63,839 bases of DNA from Clostridiales bacterium. Lineage in GTDB: Bacteria; Bacillota; Clostridia; Christensenellales; Aristaeellaceae. The notes below the pieces were generated by a model. That model had not been told where the DNA came from and ran no database searches. It saw only the letters and a list, made by a program, of their open reading frames with translations. Shown here in pieces: positions 27,538 to 36,568 of this stretch (position 1 is its first letter; every line of letters starts with the position of its first letter). Made by a program: the position numbers and the translations under genes. The DNA lies in assembly GCA_012837965.1 (NCBI GenBank), contig DUQF01000037.1, positions 1 through 63,839 of the forward strand, given 5' to 3'.

Positions 27538-28752
27538 TTACCCATAATACCTTGCCATCCGCTTTTGAAATACACCCGAGAGGGCATAGCGCAGGGCGTC
27601 CAGCAAGTGGTCGTTGCCGGGGTTTGGCAGGTCGGTATTTTCTCCGGCCACGTTCTTTTGCCAGGTATAGCTTTCGGCTTCCTTATAAAACTGCGGGCAG
27701 TCGGGCGATACGACAATATTCATTTTGGATAGGCGGGCCACTTGCCGCTTCACGGAATCCCTGCCTTTGCTCGCCGCAAGGGCGTACACGCCTTCTCTTC
27801 TCAGTTCGGCGATGGATTTGGGCTCGGCGCTATCGCAAAAAATGGGCGCTCCCTTTAAGAGGGGGCGCAGCTTTTCGGCAAGCTGGCTGTTCAAATGCCC
27901 ATGGTACACCCTTTCCTTCAGCACATAGACGGTATCATTCTCCTTATCATAGGCGCAGTGGACGGCGGCTGACGGGTGGGCGGTAAAGCCAAAGTCCAGG
28001 CCCCAAAAGGTGGGCAGGCTCTTCTTTATTTCCCCGATGGACAGGTGGCGGAACACCCCGTCGCTTTTCTTGCCCCACAGGCCTTTGGTATAGGTATCGT
28101 AATAATAGCTGTCGCTTTCCTTTTCAAGGGCATGGCGGTCTTCGGACGACAGGAAGCGGTTGTCAAGGTACGTGGTGCGCAGGATAAGCAAGTCGTCTTG
28201 TTCAATCAGATTGGGCGGTGTACTGCCAAGGCCAGCAAAATATTTGGTATACAGCCAGTGGCCGCGGTTGGAGGGGTTAAAGGTGCAGGTGAGCCGCTTT
28301 GTATGCGGGCTAAGTCCCCGCAGGCGCTTGTTTAGCTGCTTGAAGGCAGCGTAGCTAATTTCGGTGGCTTCTTCCACCCACACATCGGTCAAGGGGCCGG
28401 AAATGGGCGAGATGGACTTGATTTTTTCTTCATCATCCAAGCCGGAAAACAAAATCTGCCCGCCCGATAATTTGCTCGTGATGGCATTTTGGCTCACGGT
28501 ATACAAATGCCTCGCTTCCATGCGCTCAATAGCCTTAAGAATTTCAGCAAAACAACTGTTTTCGATGCGGTTGGCGTGCTGCCGCAGGCACAGGGCGTTG
28601 CGGCCGATAACGGCATCCAGGGCAACGCGGGTAGCGACAAAGGCGCTTTTGCCCGATGAGGAGCCGCCGTAGAAAAACTGGATGCGCTGGCCGGCGTTCG
28701 CATAGGGAATGTATACGGGATTAAAAAACCTATCAGATACGACTAACTGCAT
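27538..28752 (-). CDS. Phage terminase large subunit (PBSX type), orphan
   Basis: 404 residues. ATPase domain: Walker A YGGSSSGKSAF (28-38) and Walker B LTDVWVEEATE. Nuclease domain: FWGLDFGFTAHPSA, PIFCDSAEPKS and NDHLLDALRYAL supply the expected acidic residues. It packages DNA into phage heads in its usual context, and all catalytic parts look intact. No portal, capsid, small terminase or integrase gene is near; the neighbours are a phosphate symporter and addA. It is either the last gene of a vanished prophage or a domesticated copy. Base composition matches the host region, so it is not recent. Confidence 0.9.
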   Translation of the reverse strand: MQLVVSDRFFNPVYIPYANAGQRIQFFYGGSSSGKSAFVATRVALDAVIGRNALCLRQHANRIENSCFAEILKAIERMEARHLYTVSQNAITSKLSGGQILFSGLDDEEKIKSISPISGPLTDVWVEEATEISYAAFKQLNKRLRGLSPHTKRLTCTFNPSNRGHWLYTKYFAGLGSTPPNLIEQDDLLILRTTYLDNRFLSSEDRHALEKESDSYYYDTYTKGLWGKKSDGVFRHLSIGEIKKSLPTFWGLDFGFTAHPSAAVHCAYDKENDTVYVLKERVYHGHLNSQLAEKLRPLLKGAPIFCDSAEPKSIAELRREGVYALAASKGRDSVKRQVARLSKMNIVVSPDCPQFYKEAESYTWQKNVAGENTDLPNPGNDHLLDALRYALSGVFQKRMARYYG

Positions 28753-28904
28753 GAGCCCTCCTTTCTATGATAAAAAAGTACCCTTGTCGCGCGTGGACAA
28801 CAAGGGACAAGGGGGGGACTTCTGTGGACAACATGTTGATAATGTGGATAAGCTTGCTGTTTTTTACCTGTTTTTTGCCAATATTCGTGATTTCATCCGC
28901 TTCA

Positions 28905-28913
28905 TGCTATAAT
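28905..28913 (+). promoter_or_regulatory. Extended -10 promoter of addA
   Basis: TGCTATAAT, 112 bases before the addA start. The parS site lies between it and the gene, so ParB spreading could affect transcription. Confidence 0.45.
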
Positions 28914-28932
28914 GTTTCTCAAGAAAACCCGA

Positions 28933-28948
28933 TGTTTCACGTGAAACA
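28933..28948. promoter_or_regulatory. parS site 1 (ParB/Spo0J binding)
   Basis: TGTTTCACGTGAAACA, an exact match to the bacterial parS consensus, extended to an 18-bp palindrome by flanking A and T. parS sites cluster around the chromosomal origin and load ParB and SMC. Confidence 0.93.
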
Positions 28949-29024
28949 TTTTCTTTATCAACAAAGTTTTGTGGACAGCCGCAAATAGCGCCCTCCACTT
29001 ATGCACATGACAAAGGAGTACAGC

Positions 29025-32000
29025 ATGTCCCGCCAATGGACGCCCCAGCAAAAGCAGGCCATTCGGTCTGAAAGCGAAGAAATTTTAGTCAGCGCCGCCG
29101 CCGGCTCAGGCAAGACGGCTGTTTTAATCGAGCGCATTATGCACCAAATCAGAAAGGGCGTTCCGGTGGAAAGGATGCTCATCGTCACCTTCACCAAGGC
29201 GGCGGCGGGCGAAATGCGCAAGCGCCTGTCTGAAGCCCTTGAAAAGGAAGCCATCGGCAACTCCCTCTTGCAGGAAGCCTATGAACAGCTGGACCAGGCG
29301 GCCATTCAAACCCTGCACTCCTTTTGCTCCGATTTGATTAAGCGCTACTTTCAGGAGGCGGGCTGCGACCCCCAGGCAAGGACGACCGACGACTCCACCA
29401 CCGGTCCCATGCTGAACGAGGCCATTAAGGAAGCTGTGGGCGGCCTGTATGAAAGCTTGAATGACGACATCAACACCCTGACCGATTGGTACCCCGCCAA
29501 AAGCTTGGAGCAAATGGCGGCCAAGCTGTATAAAGACCTGCGCTCCCGTCCCGACAGCTTTGAGTGGCTGAAAAACAGCCTCGTCGCCTACGACAGGGAC
29601 AGCCTTATTCAAAGCCCCCTCTGGCAAGATGCCGCAAACGAAGCCCTTATGAACCTGTCGGGCGCCCTGCAGCTTTGCGGCGTGAATGAAGAGCTTTTGA
29701 CTCGCCCCAACGCCCCCGCCCACTATCAAAACGCTATTACGGACGATCGGGCCCTGGTTCTCTCCCTGATAGAAGCGGTGGAAACCAAGGGTTATTTCCC
29801 CGTACTGCCAAAAAGGATGTGGACAGCCCTCGGCCGCGGCAAAAAGGGCGATGTTTTCGACCCTGCCCTCGTGGAAGAAATCAAAGCCGTTCGGGATAAA
29901 ATGAAAGCGGCCGTGCAAAAAGCCCTAGACATTCTGCCCCAAGGGGAAGAAAAATTGGAGCTGTGGCTTCACTTGGAAAACCTGTCCCTCCCGGCACGGC
30001 GGGGGCTTGCCATGCTGTGTGAAGAGGTGGACAGGCTTTACAGCGCCGCAAAAGAAAAGACCAACCTCAGGGACTATAACGACCTTGAGCACTTTGCCTA
30101 CCACGCCTTAAAGGATGAAAAAGTCGCAAGGGCGGTGAGCCGCTGCTTCCGCCATATTTTTGTGGACGAATATCAGGACATTTCCCCCCTGCAGGAAGCC
30201 ATACTCAGCAAAATTCACCAAGGGAACAACCTGTTTATGGTGGGCGACGTGAAGCAGTCCATTTACCGCTTCCGAAACGCCGACCCAACGCTGTTCATCC
30301 AAAAAAGCGAGCGGTTCAAGGAGGATGAAAGCGCCGGAGAGCTTGTACACCTGGGCAAGAACTTCCGCTCCCTGCCCAATATCCTCCTGGCGGTCAACGA
30401 AGTCTTTGAAGGCGCCATGCGCAAGAACGCTACCGAAATAGACTATTTGGACGAAGACAAGCTCTACCCCGGCAAGGAATATAAAGGCAAACAGCCGCCG
30501 GTAGAACTGCGCCTGATTGTGGATGAGGGTTTGGAAGACGCCGACGACCCCGATTTGGAAAACGATGAGGAAATGGACGGCACCCAAAAGGAAGCCGCTC
30601 TCATTGCAGGCCGCGTCAAGGAATTGCTAAACGAGCGCTATGAAAAAGAAAACCGCCTCTACCGCCTGAGCGACATGGTTGTTTTGCTTCGGACCGGCGC
30701 CAACAAGGCCGAAACCTATCAAAGGGCGCTGGAGGAGGCGGGTATCGCCTGCCGCAACATGGCGCAAAAGTCGCAGGAGCTGCTGTCGGACGTAAGCGAT
30801 TTGCAAAATTTGCTGGAATGTCTTGTCAACCCTTACCGGGACGAGCTTTTAATCAGCGCCCTTGGCGCCCCGCAGTTTGGCTTTAGTCTGGAAGACTTGC
30901 TCCGTTTCAGGGCGCAGACGGGCAAGGGGATGCCAGTGTTTGAAACCTTGGAAAACCAAAGGGAAAACGATGAACGGCTCAACGCCGCCTTTGAAAAATT
31001 GGAGCGCTGGCGCTTCCTATCCCGTAGCCTACCGCTAAGCCGCTTTATTTGGCTGGTGGTTCGTGAAAGCGGCCTGTACGCCTACGCAGGCATCAAGGCG
31101 GGGGGCGACCTTCGCAAAAAAGCCCTGCGCAATTACATAAAGTCGGCGGAAGAATCGGGGCTGTCCCTTGATCAATTTTTGTTGCTTGGAAGCTCCCAAG
31201 AAGTCAAGGAAGACGCGGGGGAGAACCAAGTAGAAGAGGCAGTGCGCATTTACACCATTCACAAGTCCAAGGGGCTTGAATTTCCCGTAGTGTTTTTGGC
31301 GGACTTGGCCAAAAACTTCCGCTCCGAAAACGAAAGTCCCGATTTGCGCATCGACCAGGACGGCGGCATTGCCCTGCGCATTGTCGATAAAAGGCGGCGG
31401 GCCAAAACCGATACCCTTTCCCATCGGGTCATAAAACAAAAGCGGGACCGCATGGTGAAGGCCGAGGAAGCCCGCCTGCTGTACGTGGCCATGACCCGCG
31501 CGGAAGACAGGCTAATTATGGTGGCGTCGCTCAAAAAAATCGACAACCGCCTGGGCCGCTGGTCGCTGCCCGTGGGCGACTACGCCGCCGCCAGCGCTTC
31601 CTGTCTTTTGGACTGGGTGGGCCTTGCCATGTATGAGCCTATCAAAGAATTGACCGACGGCCTCTATACCGGCATTTCGGGGGCAAGCTGGGCGCTGTTT
31701 TTCCACAGCGACGTGCAGGCGGCATCCGCCACCATGCCAAGGCCAGTCATCAGAAAAGAAAGGCTTATGCCGAGGGAAAATGCCGCCCTGCTTGAAAAGC
31801 TGCAAACAAAACCCAAGAGCGAACAGTTGCTTAAAACTTCCGTCACCGTCCTTGTACAAAACGAGTTGAGCGACGAGGAGGAAACGCCCGAAGATAAGCG
31901 GCGGGCAATGGATGAGGAAGAAGTTCCGACAACCAAAGGCGAAGACCTGATTCGCCCCGACTTTGAGGGGGCGCTGAGCCTCACGGCGGCGCAAAGGGGC

Positions 32001-32507
32001 TCGCTCAGCCACCGCTTCTTAGCGCTAATCGACTATGCTCCTCTGCAAAACCTATCGGGCGAAAGCCTTGCCGCCGAGCTTGAAAAGCAGCTGCAGGCCC
32101 TGCTTGCCCGTAACGTGTTCACCCAAAAGGAGGCCGCCGTATTGGATATCCGCATGACAAAAGGCTTTTTGGAAAGCGAGCTTGGCAAACGGGCAAGGGC
32201 GGCAAAGACCCTCAGGCGGGAAACGCCCTTTACTTATAAACACGGGGAGGTCTACATTCAGGGCGTGTGCGACCTGTGCTTTTTGGAAGAAGGCCGGTGG
32301 GTGCTGTGCGACTACAAGACCGACCGCGACATGGCGGCCGCCAAGGAGCGCTACGTAAGGCAGCTAAGCTGGTACGCAAGGGCGCTGGCCGCCTTAACGG
32401 GCCAGCCCGTCAAAGAACTATGGCTGTTTTCCCTGCGGCAAGGCAAGGCCATCCCCGTCAGCTTTGAAACCGCGGGCTTGCTTGACGCAAACCGGCCCGA
32501 AGGCTAA
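29025..32507 (+). CDS. addA: AddA-type helicase-nuclease subunit
   Basis: 1160 residues from the ATG at 29025 (AAAGGAG seven bases before; an earlier ATG at 29001 lacks a site). UvrD-type helicase motifs: Q-motif region WTPQQKQAIR, motif I SAAAGSGKTAVL, motif II FVDEYQDISPLQ, GDVKQSIYRFRNADP, the late motif TIHKSKGLEFPVVF and YVAMTRAED. C-terminal RecB-like nuclease: GVCDLCFL...WVLCDYKTDRD. AddAB processes DNA double-strand ends for recombination. addB, normally immediately upstream, is absent here. No Cys cluster is expected in AddA. Confidence 0.93.
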   Translation: MSRQWTPQQKQAIRSESEEILVSAAAGSGKTAVLIERIMHQIRKGVPVERMLIVTFTKAAAGEMRKRLSEALEKEAIGNSLLQEAYEQLDQAAIQTLHSFCSDLIKRYFQEAGCDPQARTTDDSTTGPMLNEAIKEAVGGLYESLNDDINTLTDWYPAKSLEQMAAKLYKDLRSRPDSFEWLKNSLVAYDRDSLIQSPLWQDAANEALMNLSGALQLCGVNEELLTRPNAPAHYQNAITDDRALVLSLIEAVETKGYFPVLPKRMWTALGRGKKGDVFDPALVEEIKAVRDKMKAAVQKALDILPQGEEKLELWLHLENLSLPARRGLAMLCEEVDRLYSAAKEKTNLRDYNDLEHFAYHALKDEKVARAVSRCFRHIFVDEYQDISPLQEAILSKIHQGNNLFMVGDVKQSIYRFRNADPTLFIQKSERFKEDESAGELVHLGKNFRSLPNILLAVNEVFEGAMRKNATEIDYLDEDKLYPGKEYKGKQPPVELRLIVDEGLEDADDPDLENDEEMDGTQKEAALIAGRVKELLNERYEKENRLYRLSDMVVLLRTGANKAETYQRALEEAGIACRNMAQKSQELLSDVSDLQNLLECLVNPYRDELLISALGAPQFGFSLEDLLRFRAQTGKGMPVFETLENQRENDERLNAAFEKLERWRFLSRSLPLSRFIWLVVRESGLYAYAGIKAGGDLRKKALRNYIKSAEESGLSLDQFLLLGSSQEVKEDAGENQVEEAVRIYTIHKSKGLEFPVVFLADLAKNFRSENESPDLRIDQDGGIALRIVDKRRRAKTDTLSHRVIKQKRDRMVKAEEARLLYVAMTRAEDRLIMVASLKKIDNRLGRWSLPVGDYAAASASCLLDWVGLAMYEPIKELTDGLYTGISGASWALFFHSDVQAASATMPRPVIRKERLMPRENAALLEKLQTKPKSEQLLKTSVTVLVQNELSDEEETPEDKRRAMDEEEVPTTKGEDLIRPDFEGALSLTAAQRGSLSHRFLALIDYAPLQNLSGESLAAELEKQLQALLARNVFTQKEAAVLDIRMTKGFLESELGKRARAAKTLRRETPFTYKHGEVYIQGVCDLCFLEEGRWVLCDYKTDRDMAAAKERYVRQLSWYARALAALTGQPVKELWLFSLRQGKAIPVSFETAGLLDANRPEG

Positions 32508-32543
32508 AATAAACAAAATATTTTATTCCCTTTGAGTAAAAAA

Positions 32544-32559
32544 TGTTTCACGTGAAACA
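32544..32559. promoter_or_regulatory. parS site 2 (ParB/Spo0J binding)
   Basis: Second exact TGTTTCACGTGAAACA, again in an 18-bp palindrome, in the gap after addA. The two sites bracket addA, 3.6 kb apart. Confidence 0.93.
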
Positions 32560-32616
32560 TTACGCAATCGCCGAGGGTGCCTATCCCTTAATAAACTTAG
32601 CAAAAGAGGATAAAAG

Positions 32617-34113
32617 ATGAAGATACGGAAGATGTGGTTACAAAAAGCCATCATGTTTTTGCTGCTGGTGCTTTTCTCGCTTGGCCTGGCCTGGCTGTCA
32701 GGCCGGCTGCCCTTCATGAATTCGGGAAGAAATAAACCTGAAAACACAGACAGGCCGGTAGCAAACTTGGCAGATCTGCAATCCTTCTCCTTTTACACCA
32801 GCGGGATGATGAAAAATAGCGGCCGCAGCTATTCCGCCCGTGTGGAGGGGGACAAGGCGCTCCTCTGCGTTCGACCGGAAAACGCGCCCGATGAAGTGCC
32901 GTTTGAAACCGATCCGTCTTTCATGCAAGACTTAAAGGAAATTGTTATTACCCACAATCTTTTGGCTTGGGACGGTTTTGACAAGGCCGACAAAAGCGTT
33001 TTGGACGGCGAATCCTTCGGCCTGTCCTTTGTGCTAACCACCGGTGAAATCGTCAGCGCGTGTGGCTATATGTCTTTTCCAAAAAACTATGGCGAAGTAA
33101 GCGGCGAGCTTGACCGGCTCTTTATGCTTGCCCTTGAAAACGTCAAGCCCCTTTGCGACTTGCAGGAAATCAGTTTCAGGTACGGTTTATACGACGGCAC
33201 GCTCATTGAGGCCCAAGTTACCGGCTTTGGCCCCTTCGGCGCGCAAGTTGCCTTCACCAAGCAAAAAGGCGCAAGCCGCCGGGACGAAATCCAAACAAGA
33301 GAGGCTTCCTTTTATATAGACGAGCAGCAGGTAGAGGAGCTGCGCCAGCTCCTCCTTTCCCTTGATATGCCTATGCTAAACACCCTTCGCCGCGATACGT
33401 ACGGCTACGGGGCGGGCGTTCACCTCAAGGTGCAAAGCGGCTATAAAACCTACTATGTCGACCAGCTCACCAAGTTCCCCAAGCAGGTGCCGCCCCTAAG
33501 CGATGTTGTCTATGTACCCCTGTACAACCACTTCAACAAGCTGTCCACGCAGGACGCTACGCTGGCCGAAATAGAGCTTGCCATGCTGCTGGACCCCTAT
33601 CTTGACCCCGTCAACAATCCCCGCACGGTTTTGCTTTACGGCAAAGAAAGGAGCCTCGTCCCCGGGACGGGCAATGCCGAAGGCTACAGGGCAACGGTCG
33701 ATTATGAAGGCAAACAATGGTGGGTTGAGGAAAACTTCGTTGGCCGCTGGCTCATGACGGAACAAGACAAACTCGTTTCAGACCCAAGGATCGGCGAAAA
33801 ATACTATATGACCAATAAATCCGCAGAGCTCATCATCTTGGAGGACGGTACCGGCGCCTTCACCTTAGACGGCGCCGTACATGACATCAAGCTGAGCGAA
33901 GATTTTATTTACTACGTCGGCGGAGGCTTTTCCGCAACGCCAAGGGAAGGCAGCGGCGGCCAGTGGCGCGACTACGATATAGACTTCTATTTAGACCCCT
34001 ACTATGGCCCCCACGACAAGGCCGATTATACCAGAATCCACATTTCCGCCCCCGGCATGCCCCCGCCTGACCGGAAAGACCGGGTAAGCGTGCTGCTTAC
34101 AAGGCAAAAATAG
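32617..34113 (+). CDS. Membrane-anchored/secreted protein, uncharacterised (paralogue at 39.0 kb)
   Basis: 498 residues. An N-terminal signal anchor (AIMFLLLVLFSLGLAWLSG, about 11-29) is followed by a wholly extracytoplasmic protein with no domain I can name. Residues about 118-175 contain AWDGFDKADKSVLDGESFG and FPKNYGEVSGELD, which recur as RWDGYDKRAMNVLDGAGFS and APKNYSRFREGMQ in the protein at 39021-39914, so both belong to one unnamed family. The rest (190-498) has no counterpart in the shorter paralogue. Ribosome site AAGAGGA. Follows parS 2; single gene or joined with the GNAT gene. Confidence 0.65.
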   Translation: MKIRKMWLQKAIMFLLLVLFSLGLAWLSGRLPFMNSGRNKPENTDRPVANLADLQSFSFYTSGMMKNSGRSYSARVEGDKALLCVRPENAPDEVPFETDPSFMQDLKEIVITHNLLAWDGFDKADKSVLDGESFGLSFVLTTGEIVSACGYMSFPKNYGEVSGELDRLFMLALENVKPLCDLQEISFRYGLYDGTLIEAQVTGFGPFGAQVAFTKQKGASRRDEIQTREASFYIDEQQVEELRQLLLSLDMPMLNTLRRDTYGYGAGVHLKVQSGYKTYYVDQLTKFPKQVPPLSDVVYVPLYNHFNKLSTQDATLAEIELAMLLDPYLDPVNNPRTVLLYGKERSLVPGTGNAEGYRATVDYEGKQWWVEENFVGRWLMTEQDKLVSDPRIGEKYYMTNKSAELIILEDGTGAFTLDGAVHDIKLSEDFIYYVGGGFSATPREGSGGQWRDYDIDFYLDPYYGPHDKADYTRIHISAPGMPPPDRKDRVSVLLTRQK

Positions 34114-34134
34114 AAATTAAACGAATGAAAAATA

Positions 34135-34593
34135 ATGCGACTGGATAAAAAGATGATCGAATTACGCGATATCACTGAAGACAATTTTCATGACTGTATT
34201 CATCTTAAAGCAAGTGTTGCAAATGAAAGCTTTGTAGACCCTGTTGTCTATTCGCTTGCGGAAGCGTGGCTTGACTATCCAAACACTAAACCGTTTGCGA
34301 TTTATAAAGGCGACAAGCTCATCGGCTTTGTTTCCATCTATGTGTGCAAAGAAAACTGCCAGATCATCAATTTTTTCATTGATGACGCTTTCCAAAACAA
34401 AGGCTACGGAACAGCAGCCGTGAAAGTATGCGTTCATCATTTAAAAGAAGAATATCAGGCAAAAGTCGTTTTAGTTCCCGTAGAGCTTGAAAATGCTGCC
34501 GCTCAAAAATTCTGGCAAAAGTTCGGCTTTCAATTTTCAGATAGCATTGAAGATGGATATGTTTTTATGAGGTTGTCGTTATTATCTTTTTAA
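34135..34593 (+). CDS. GNAT family N-acetyltransferase
   Basis: 152 residues (or 146 from the second Met at 34153). GNAT fold: IELRDITEDNFHDCIHLKAS, central FAIYKGDKLIGFVSIY, the acetyl-CoA loop IDDAFQNKGYGTAAVK and C-terminal ENAAAQKFWQKFGFQ. The family resembles polyamine/diamine acetyltransferases of the BltD/PaiA kind, but the substrate is uncertain. No strong ribosome site, so the start is unsure. Confidence 0.82.
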   Translation: MRLDKKMIELRDITEDNFHDCIHLKASVANESFVDPVVYSLAEAWLDYPNTKPFAIYKGDKLIGFVSIYVCKENCQIINFFIDDAFQNKGYGTAAVKVCVHHLKEEYQAKVVLVPVELENAAAQKFWQKFGFQFSDSIEDGYVFMRLSLLSF

Positions 34594-34716
34594 TACAACC
34601 GAGAAATTAGTTGCCTTAAATCTTGTTTTGCTTTTTTACAACATCAACATTTCAAACAACGTTGTCAGCGATGTTTACAAGGTTGTTCTTTTCTTCCTGA
34701 GCATAGGGTAAGTCTT

Positions 34717-34941
34717 TTATCTCCCTTGTTCCTCTAAATTATCAATCATACAACTAAACTCTTCGTTCAGCAAATCAACCATGTCGTTTTCCATATAAGC
34801 CTCATAGAGCTTATTTAAGGTAAGCTCGTCATGTATACTTTTTTCAATACTGATAACTGCTTTAACAAAATTTTTGTGATCTGTTTCTGCCATTTTTTTA
34901 ATATGGTTTCTTATTATTATGTAATCCATGTTTTTTCTCAC
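34717..34941 (-). CDS. Small uncharacterised protein of the DpnI cassette
   Basis: 74 residues, acidic and helical (residues about 20-60). Its start overlaps the DpnI-like stop by 4 bases (ATGA), so it is translationally coupled to it. Pneumococcal dpnC is also followed by a small gene, dpnD; I see no sequence proof of homology. Same AT-rich composition as the endonuclease gene. Possible accessory or immunity partner. Confidence 0.6.
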   Translation of the reverse strand: MRKNMDYIIIRNHIKKMAETDHKNFVKAVISIEKSIHDELTLNKLYEAYMENDMVDLLNEEFSCMIDNLEEQGR

Positions 34942-35708
34942 ACAATCTTTTTATATTCTCCACGGCCTAAAAATTCCAAAACCCCTTTGTCCCTTAAAAA
35001 CTGCAATTGTTGCCTGATTTTCGCTTGAATGTTGCGATTTTGAGGATAATTTAGCCGTAGTTCAGCCTCAAATTGATACACATCTTTTAGTGTAAATACC
35101 GAGGCAGGAATGCGGTTGACGCAGTTTAAAACACTCATCAGCCAACCACGGCTGTTGATATTTTTTACTTCAAGGTTGCTGCCCTGGTTCACTTTGGAAA
35201 GCACGGTATTTTTATTGTTTATTTCCCCGTCCGATATGATAGAAACCATGCCCTGCTCCGGCACCTTATCAATCAAAATATTGCATCCCACCCATCCGGC
35301 ACGGCGGGCGTTTTGGCTTAGCGGTTTGCGTTTTTCAATCATTTCCGGCACGAAAAAATGCTTGGGAATAAAAATTAAATCATTCACCCTTTGTTTAACA
35401 AAAGAATACGTCATAAAGAAAAAATCCGGATTGTAGTTGCCGGTTGTTCTTTTAATCATCGTGTCATAGGCTCCATCATTGATTTTAGCTCCCAATGTTC
35501 CTTTTTTACTTTTCAGCTCGTATTCGTTGCTACACTCTGGGCAAAAGAAATCGGCAACCGGCTGATTGTTTTTGAATCGCTCAATACGGATAAATCCGCA
35601 ACGGGGGCAATACATGTTCCTATGCATCCAATCTTCTGTAAGGACTCTTGCCATCTGAGACTTTGAGCGATATCCTTTTGTTAAACCAAAATCAAATTGG
35701 AGATTCAT
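34938..35708 (-). CDS. dpnI: DpnI-family methyl-directed restriction endonuclease
   Basis: 256 residues, colinear with Streptococcus pneumoniae DpnI (as I recall that sequence). Zinc cysteines C34, C37, C56 and C59; catalytic PD-(D/E)xK residues D53, E64 and K66 in QPVADFFCPEC and NEYELKSKKG, at the same numbers as in DpnI; INDGAYDTMIKR and RRAGWVGCNI are shared; a C-terminal winged-helix domain (about 190-256, KIRQQLQFLRDKGVLEF) reads methylated DNA. DpnI cuts GATC only when adenine is N6-methylated, so it needs no own methylase and excludes Dam-modified phage DNA. No dam gene is adjacent. AT-rich, probably acquired. Ribosome site AGAGGTG. Confidence 0.95.
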   Translation of the reverse strand: MNLQFDFGLTKGYRSKSQMARVLTEDWMHRNMYCPRCGFIRIERFKNNQPVADFFCPECSNEYELKSKKGTLGAKINDGAYDTMIKRTTGNYNPDFFFMTYSFVKQRVNDLIFIPKHFFVPEMIEKRKPLSQNARRAGWVGCNILIDKVPEQGMVSIISDGEINNKNTVLSKVNQGSNLEVKNINSRGWLMSVLNCVNRIPASVFTLKDVYQFEAELRLNYPQNRNIQAKIRQQLQFLRDKGVLEFLGRGEYKKIV

Positions 35709-35742
35709 TCACGCCACCTCTTTTTTAATAACTTTCCAAATT

Positions 35743-35937
35743 CTATAACTCGCTCTTTAGCATACTATCAAAGGCCGTATAGTTTGGGTTATCTTCATAT
35801 GTAATAAGTATAGCCCAAGCGTATGGGTTTTTCAAAAACATTTCATCAAACATAGGTCGATCGCCAAGGAGCGTGTGGCTTTGTTGTTTTGAATATTCTC
35901 TTTTTTCTAACAGAATTAAAGTAAAAACACCACCTCC
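35743..35937 (-). other. Open frame upstream of dpnI, possible gene remnant
   Basis: About 64 sense codons end at a stop at 35743; the translation (…LLGDRPMFDEMFLKNPYAWAI…) looks protein-like. GGAGGTGG occurs at its beginning but no proper start codon follows at the right distance. It may be the broken end of another gene of the defence cassette. The remainder of 35709-36079 has nothing recognisable. Confidence 0.35.
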
Positions 35938-36079
35938 GCATCACAACGCGACGAGATTTAAAACAATATTTTACCAGCAGTTTGCATACAATTATCAAAT
36001 TATTGGTAAAGTTTAGAGGAAGAGCTTTGCTGTCATACGGCATTTATCCTCTCTCATTATCGATTAAAAGGAAACCAAG

Positions 36080-36568
36080 ATGAAAGTTATCCTGCACGAT
36101 TTGGGCTTACAATCCCATGAGCAGCTTTTAACAAAATGCGATGAAGCCCTTTTCGCGGACGGGAAATACGCCCCCTGTCAGGGTTGTTTCGGGTGCTGGA
36201 CCAAGCACCCGGCGGAATGCTTTATCAAAGACAAGCTTCAAAAAGCCTGCCGCGTTTTGGGGCGGGCGGACGAGCTGATTATTATCACCAAAAATCTTTA
36301 CGGCGCGTATAGTGTTCCCATCAAAAACGTCATGGACCGGACCATCGGCGCTTCCACCCCGCTTTCGACGTTCAGGGGCTGGGAAATGCACCATGTCCTG
36401 CGCTACAAAAAGCATAGGCTCATGAAAGTGCTGGTGTACGGCGATATTACCGACAAGGAAAAAGAAACCTTCACCTATATGGTTAAAAGAAACGCCCTGA
36501 ACGACGGGTACAAAAAAACTGAGGTGCTGTTTTTTACATCGGCGGAAGAAGCGGAGGCTGCCCTATGA
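36080..36568 (+). CDS. Flavodoxin-like NAD(P)H-dependent reductase
   Basis: 162 residues of the flavodoxin-like/NADPH-dependent FMN reductase fold. The cysteine motif CQGCFGCWTKHPAEC (about 33-47) is typical of the iron-sulfur flavoprotein-type flavodoxin family, followed by the ADELIIITKNLYGAYS strand-loop that holds FMN phosphate. Here the N-terminal strand region is shorter than usual. It overlaps the next gene by 4 bases, so the two are co-translated. Confidence 0.75.
   Translation: MKVILHDLGLQSHEQLLTKCDEALFADGKYAPCQGCFGCWTKHPAECFIKDKLQKACRVLGRADELIIITKNLYGAYSVPIKNVMDRTIGASTPLSTFRGWEMHHVLRYKKHRLMKVLVYGDITDKEKETFTYMVKRNALNDGYKKTEVLFFTSAEEAEAAL

Larger units (their letters stand above)
28792..28980. 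promoter_or_regulatory. DnaA-box cluster before addA
   Basis: The divergent gap between terminase and addA contains one perfect DnaA box TGTGGATAA (28843-28851), near-matches TGTGGACAA (28823-28831), CGTGGACAA (28792-28800), TTATCAACA (28955-28963) and TTGTGGACAG (28969-28978), and a parS site. This is an origin-like or DnaA-regulated region. Confidence 0.5.

Noticed and set aside
27538-28752. Complete prophage
   Set aside because: No structural, lysis, integrase or replication gene accompanies the terminase.
28831-28842. Third parS-like palindrome ACAACATGTTGA
   Set aside because: Lacks the TTTCACGTGAAA core; it only resembles the palindrome before the TetR gene.
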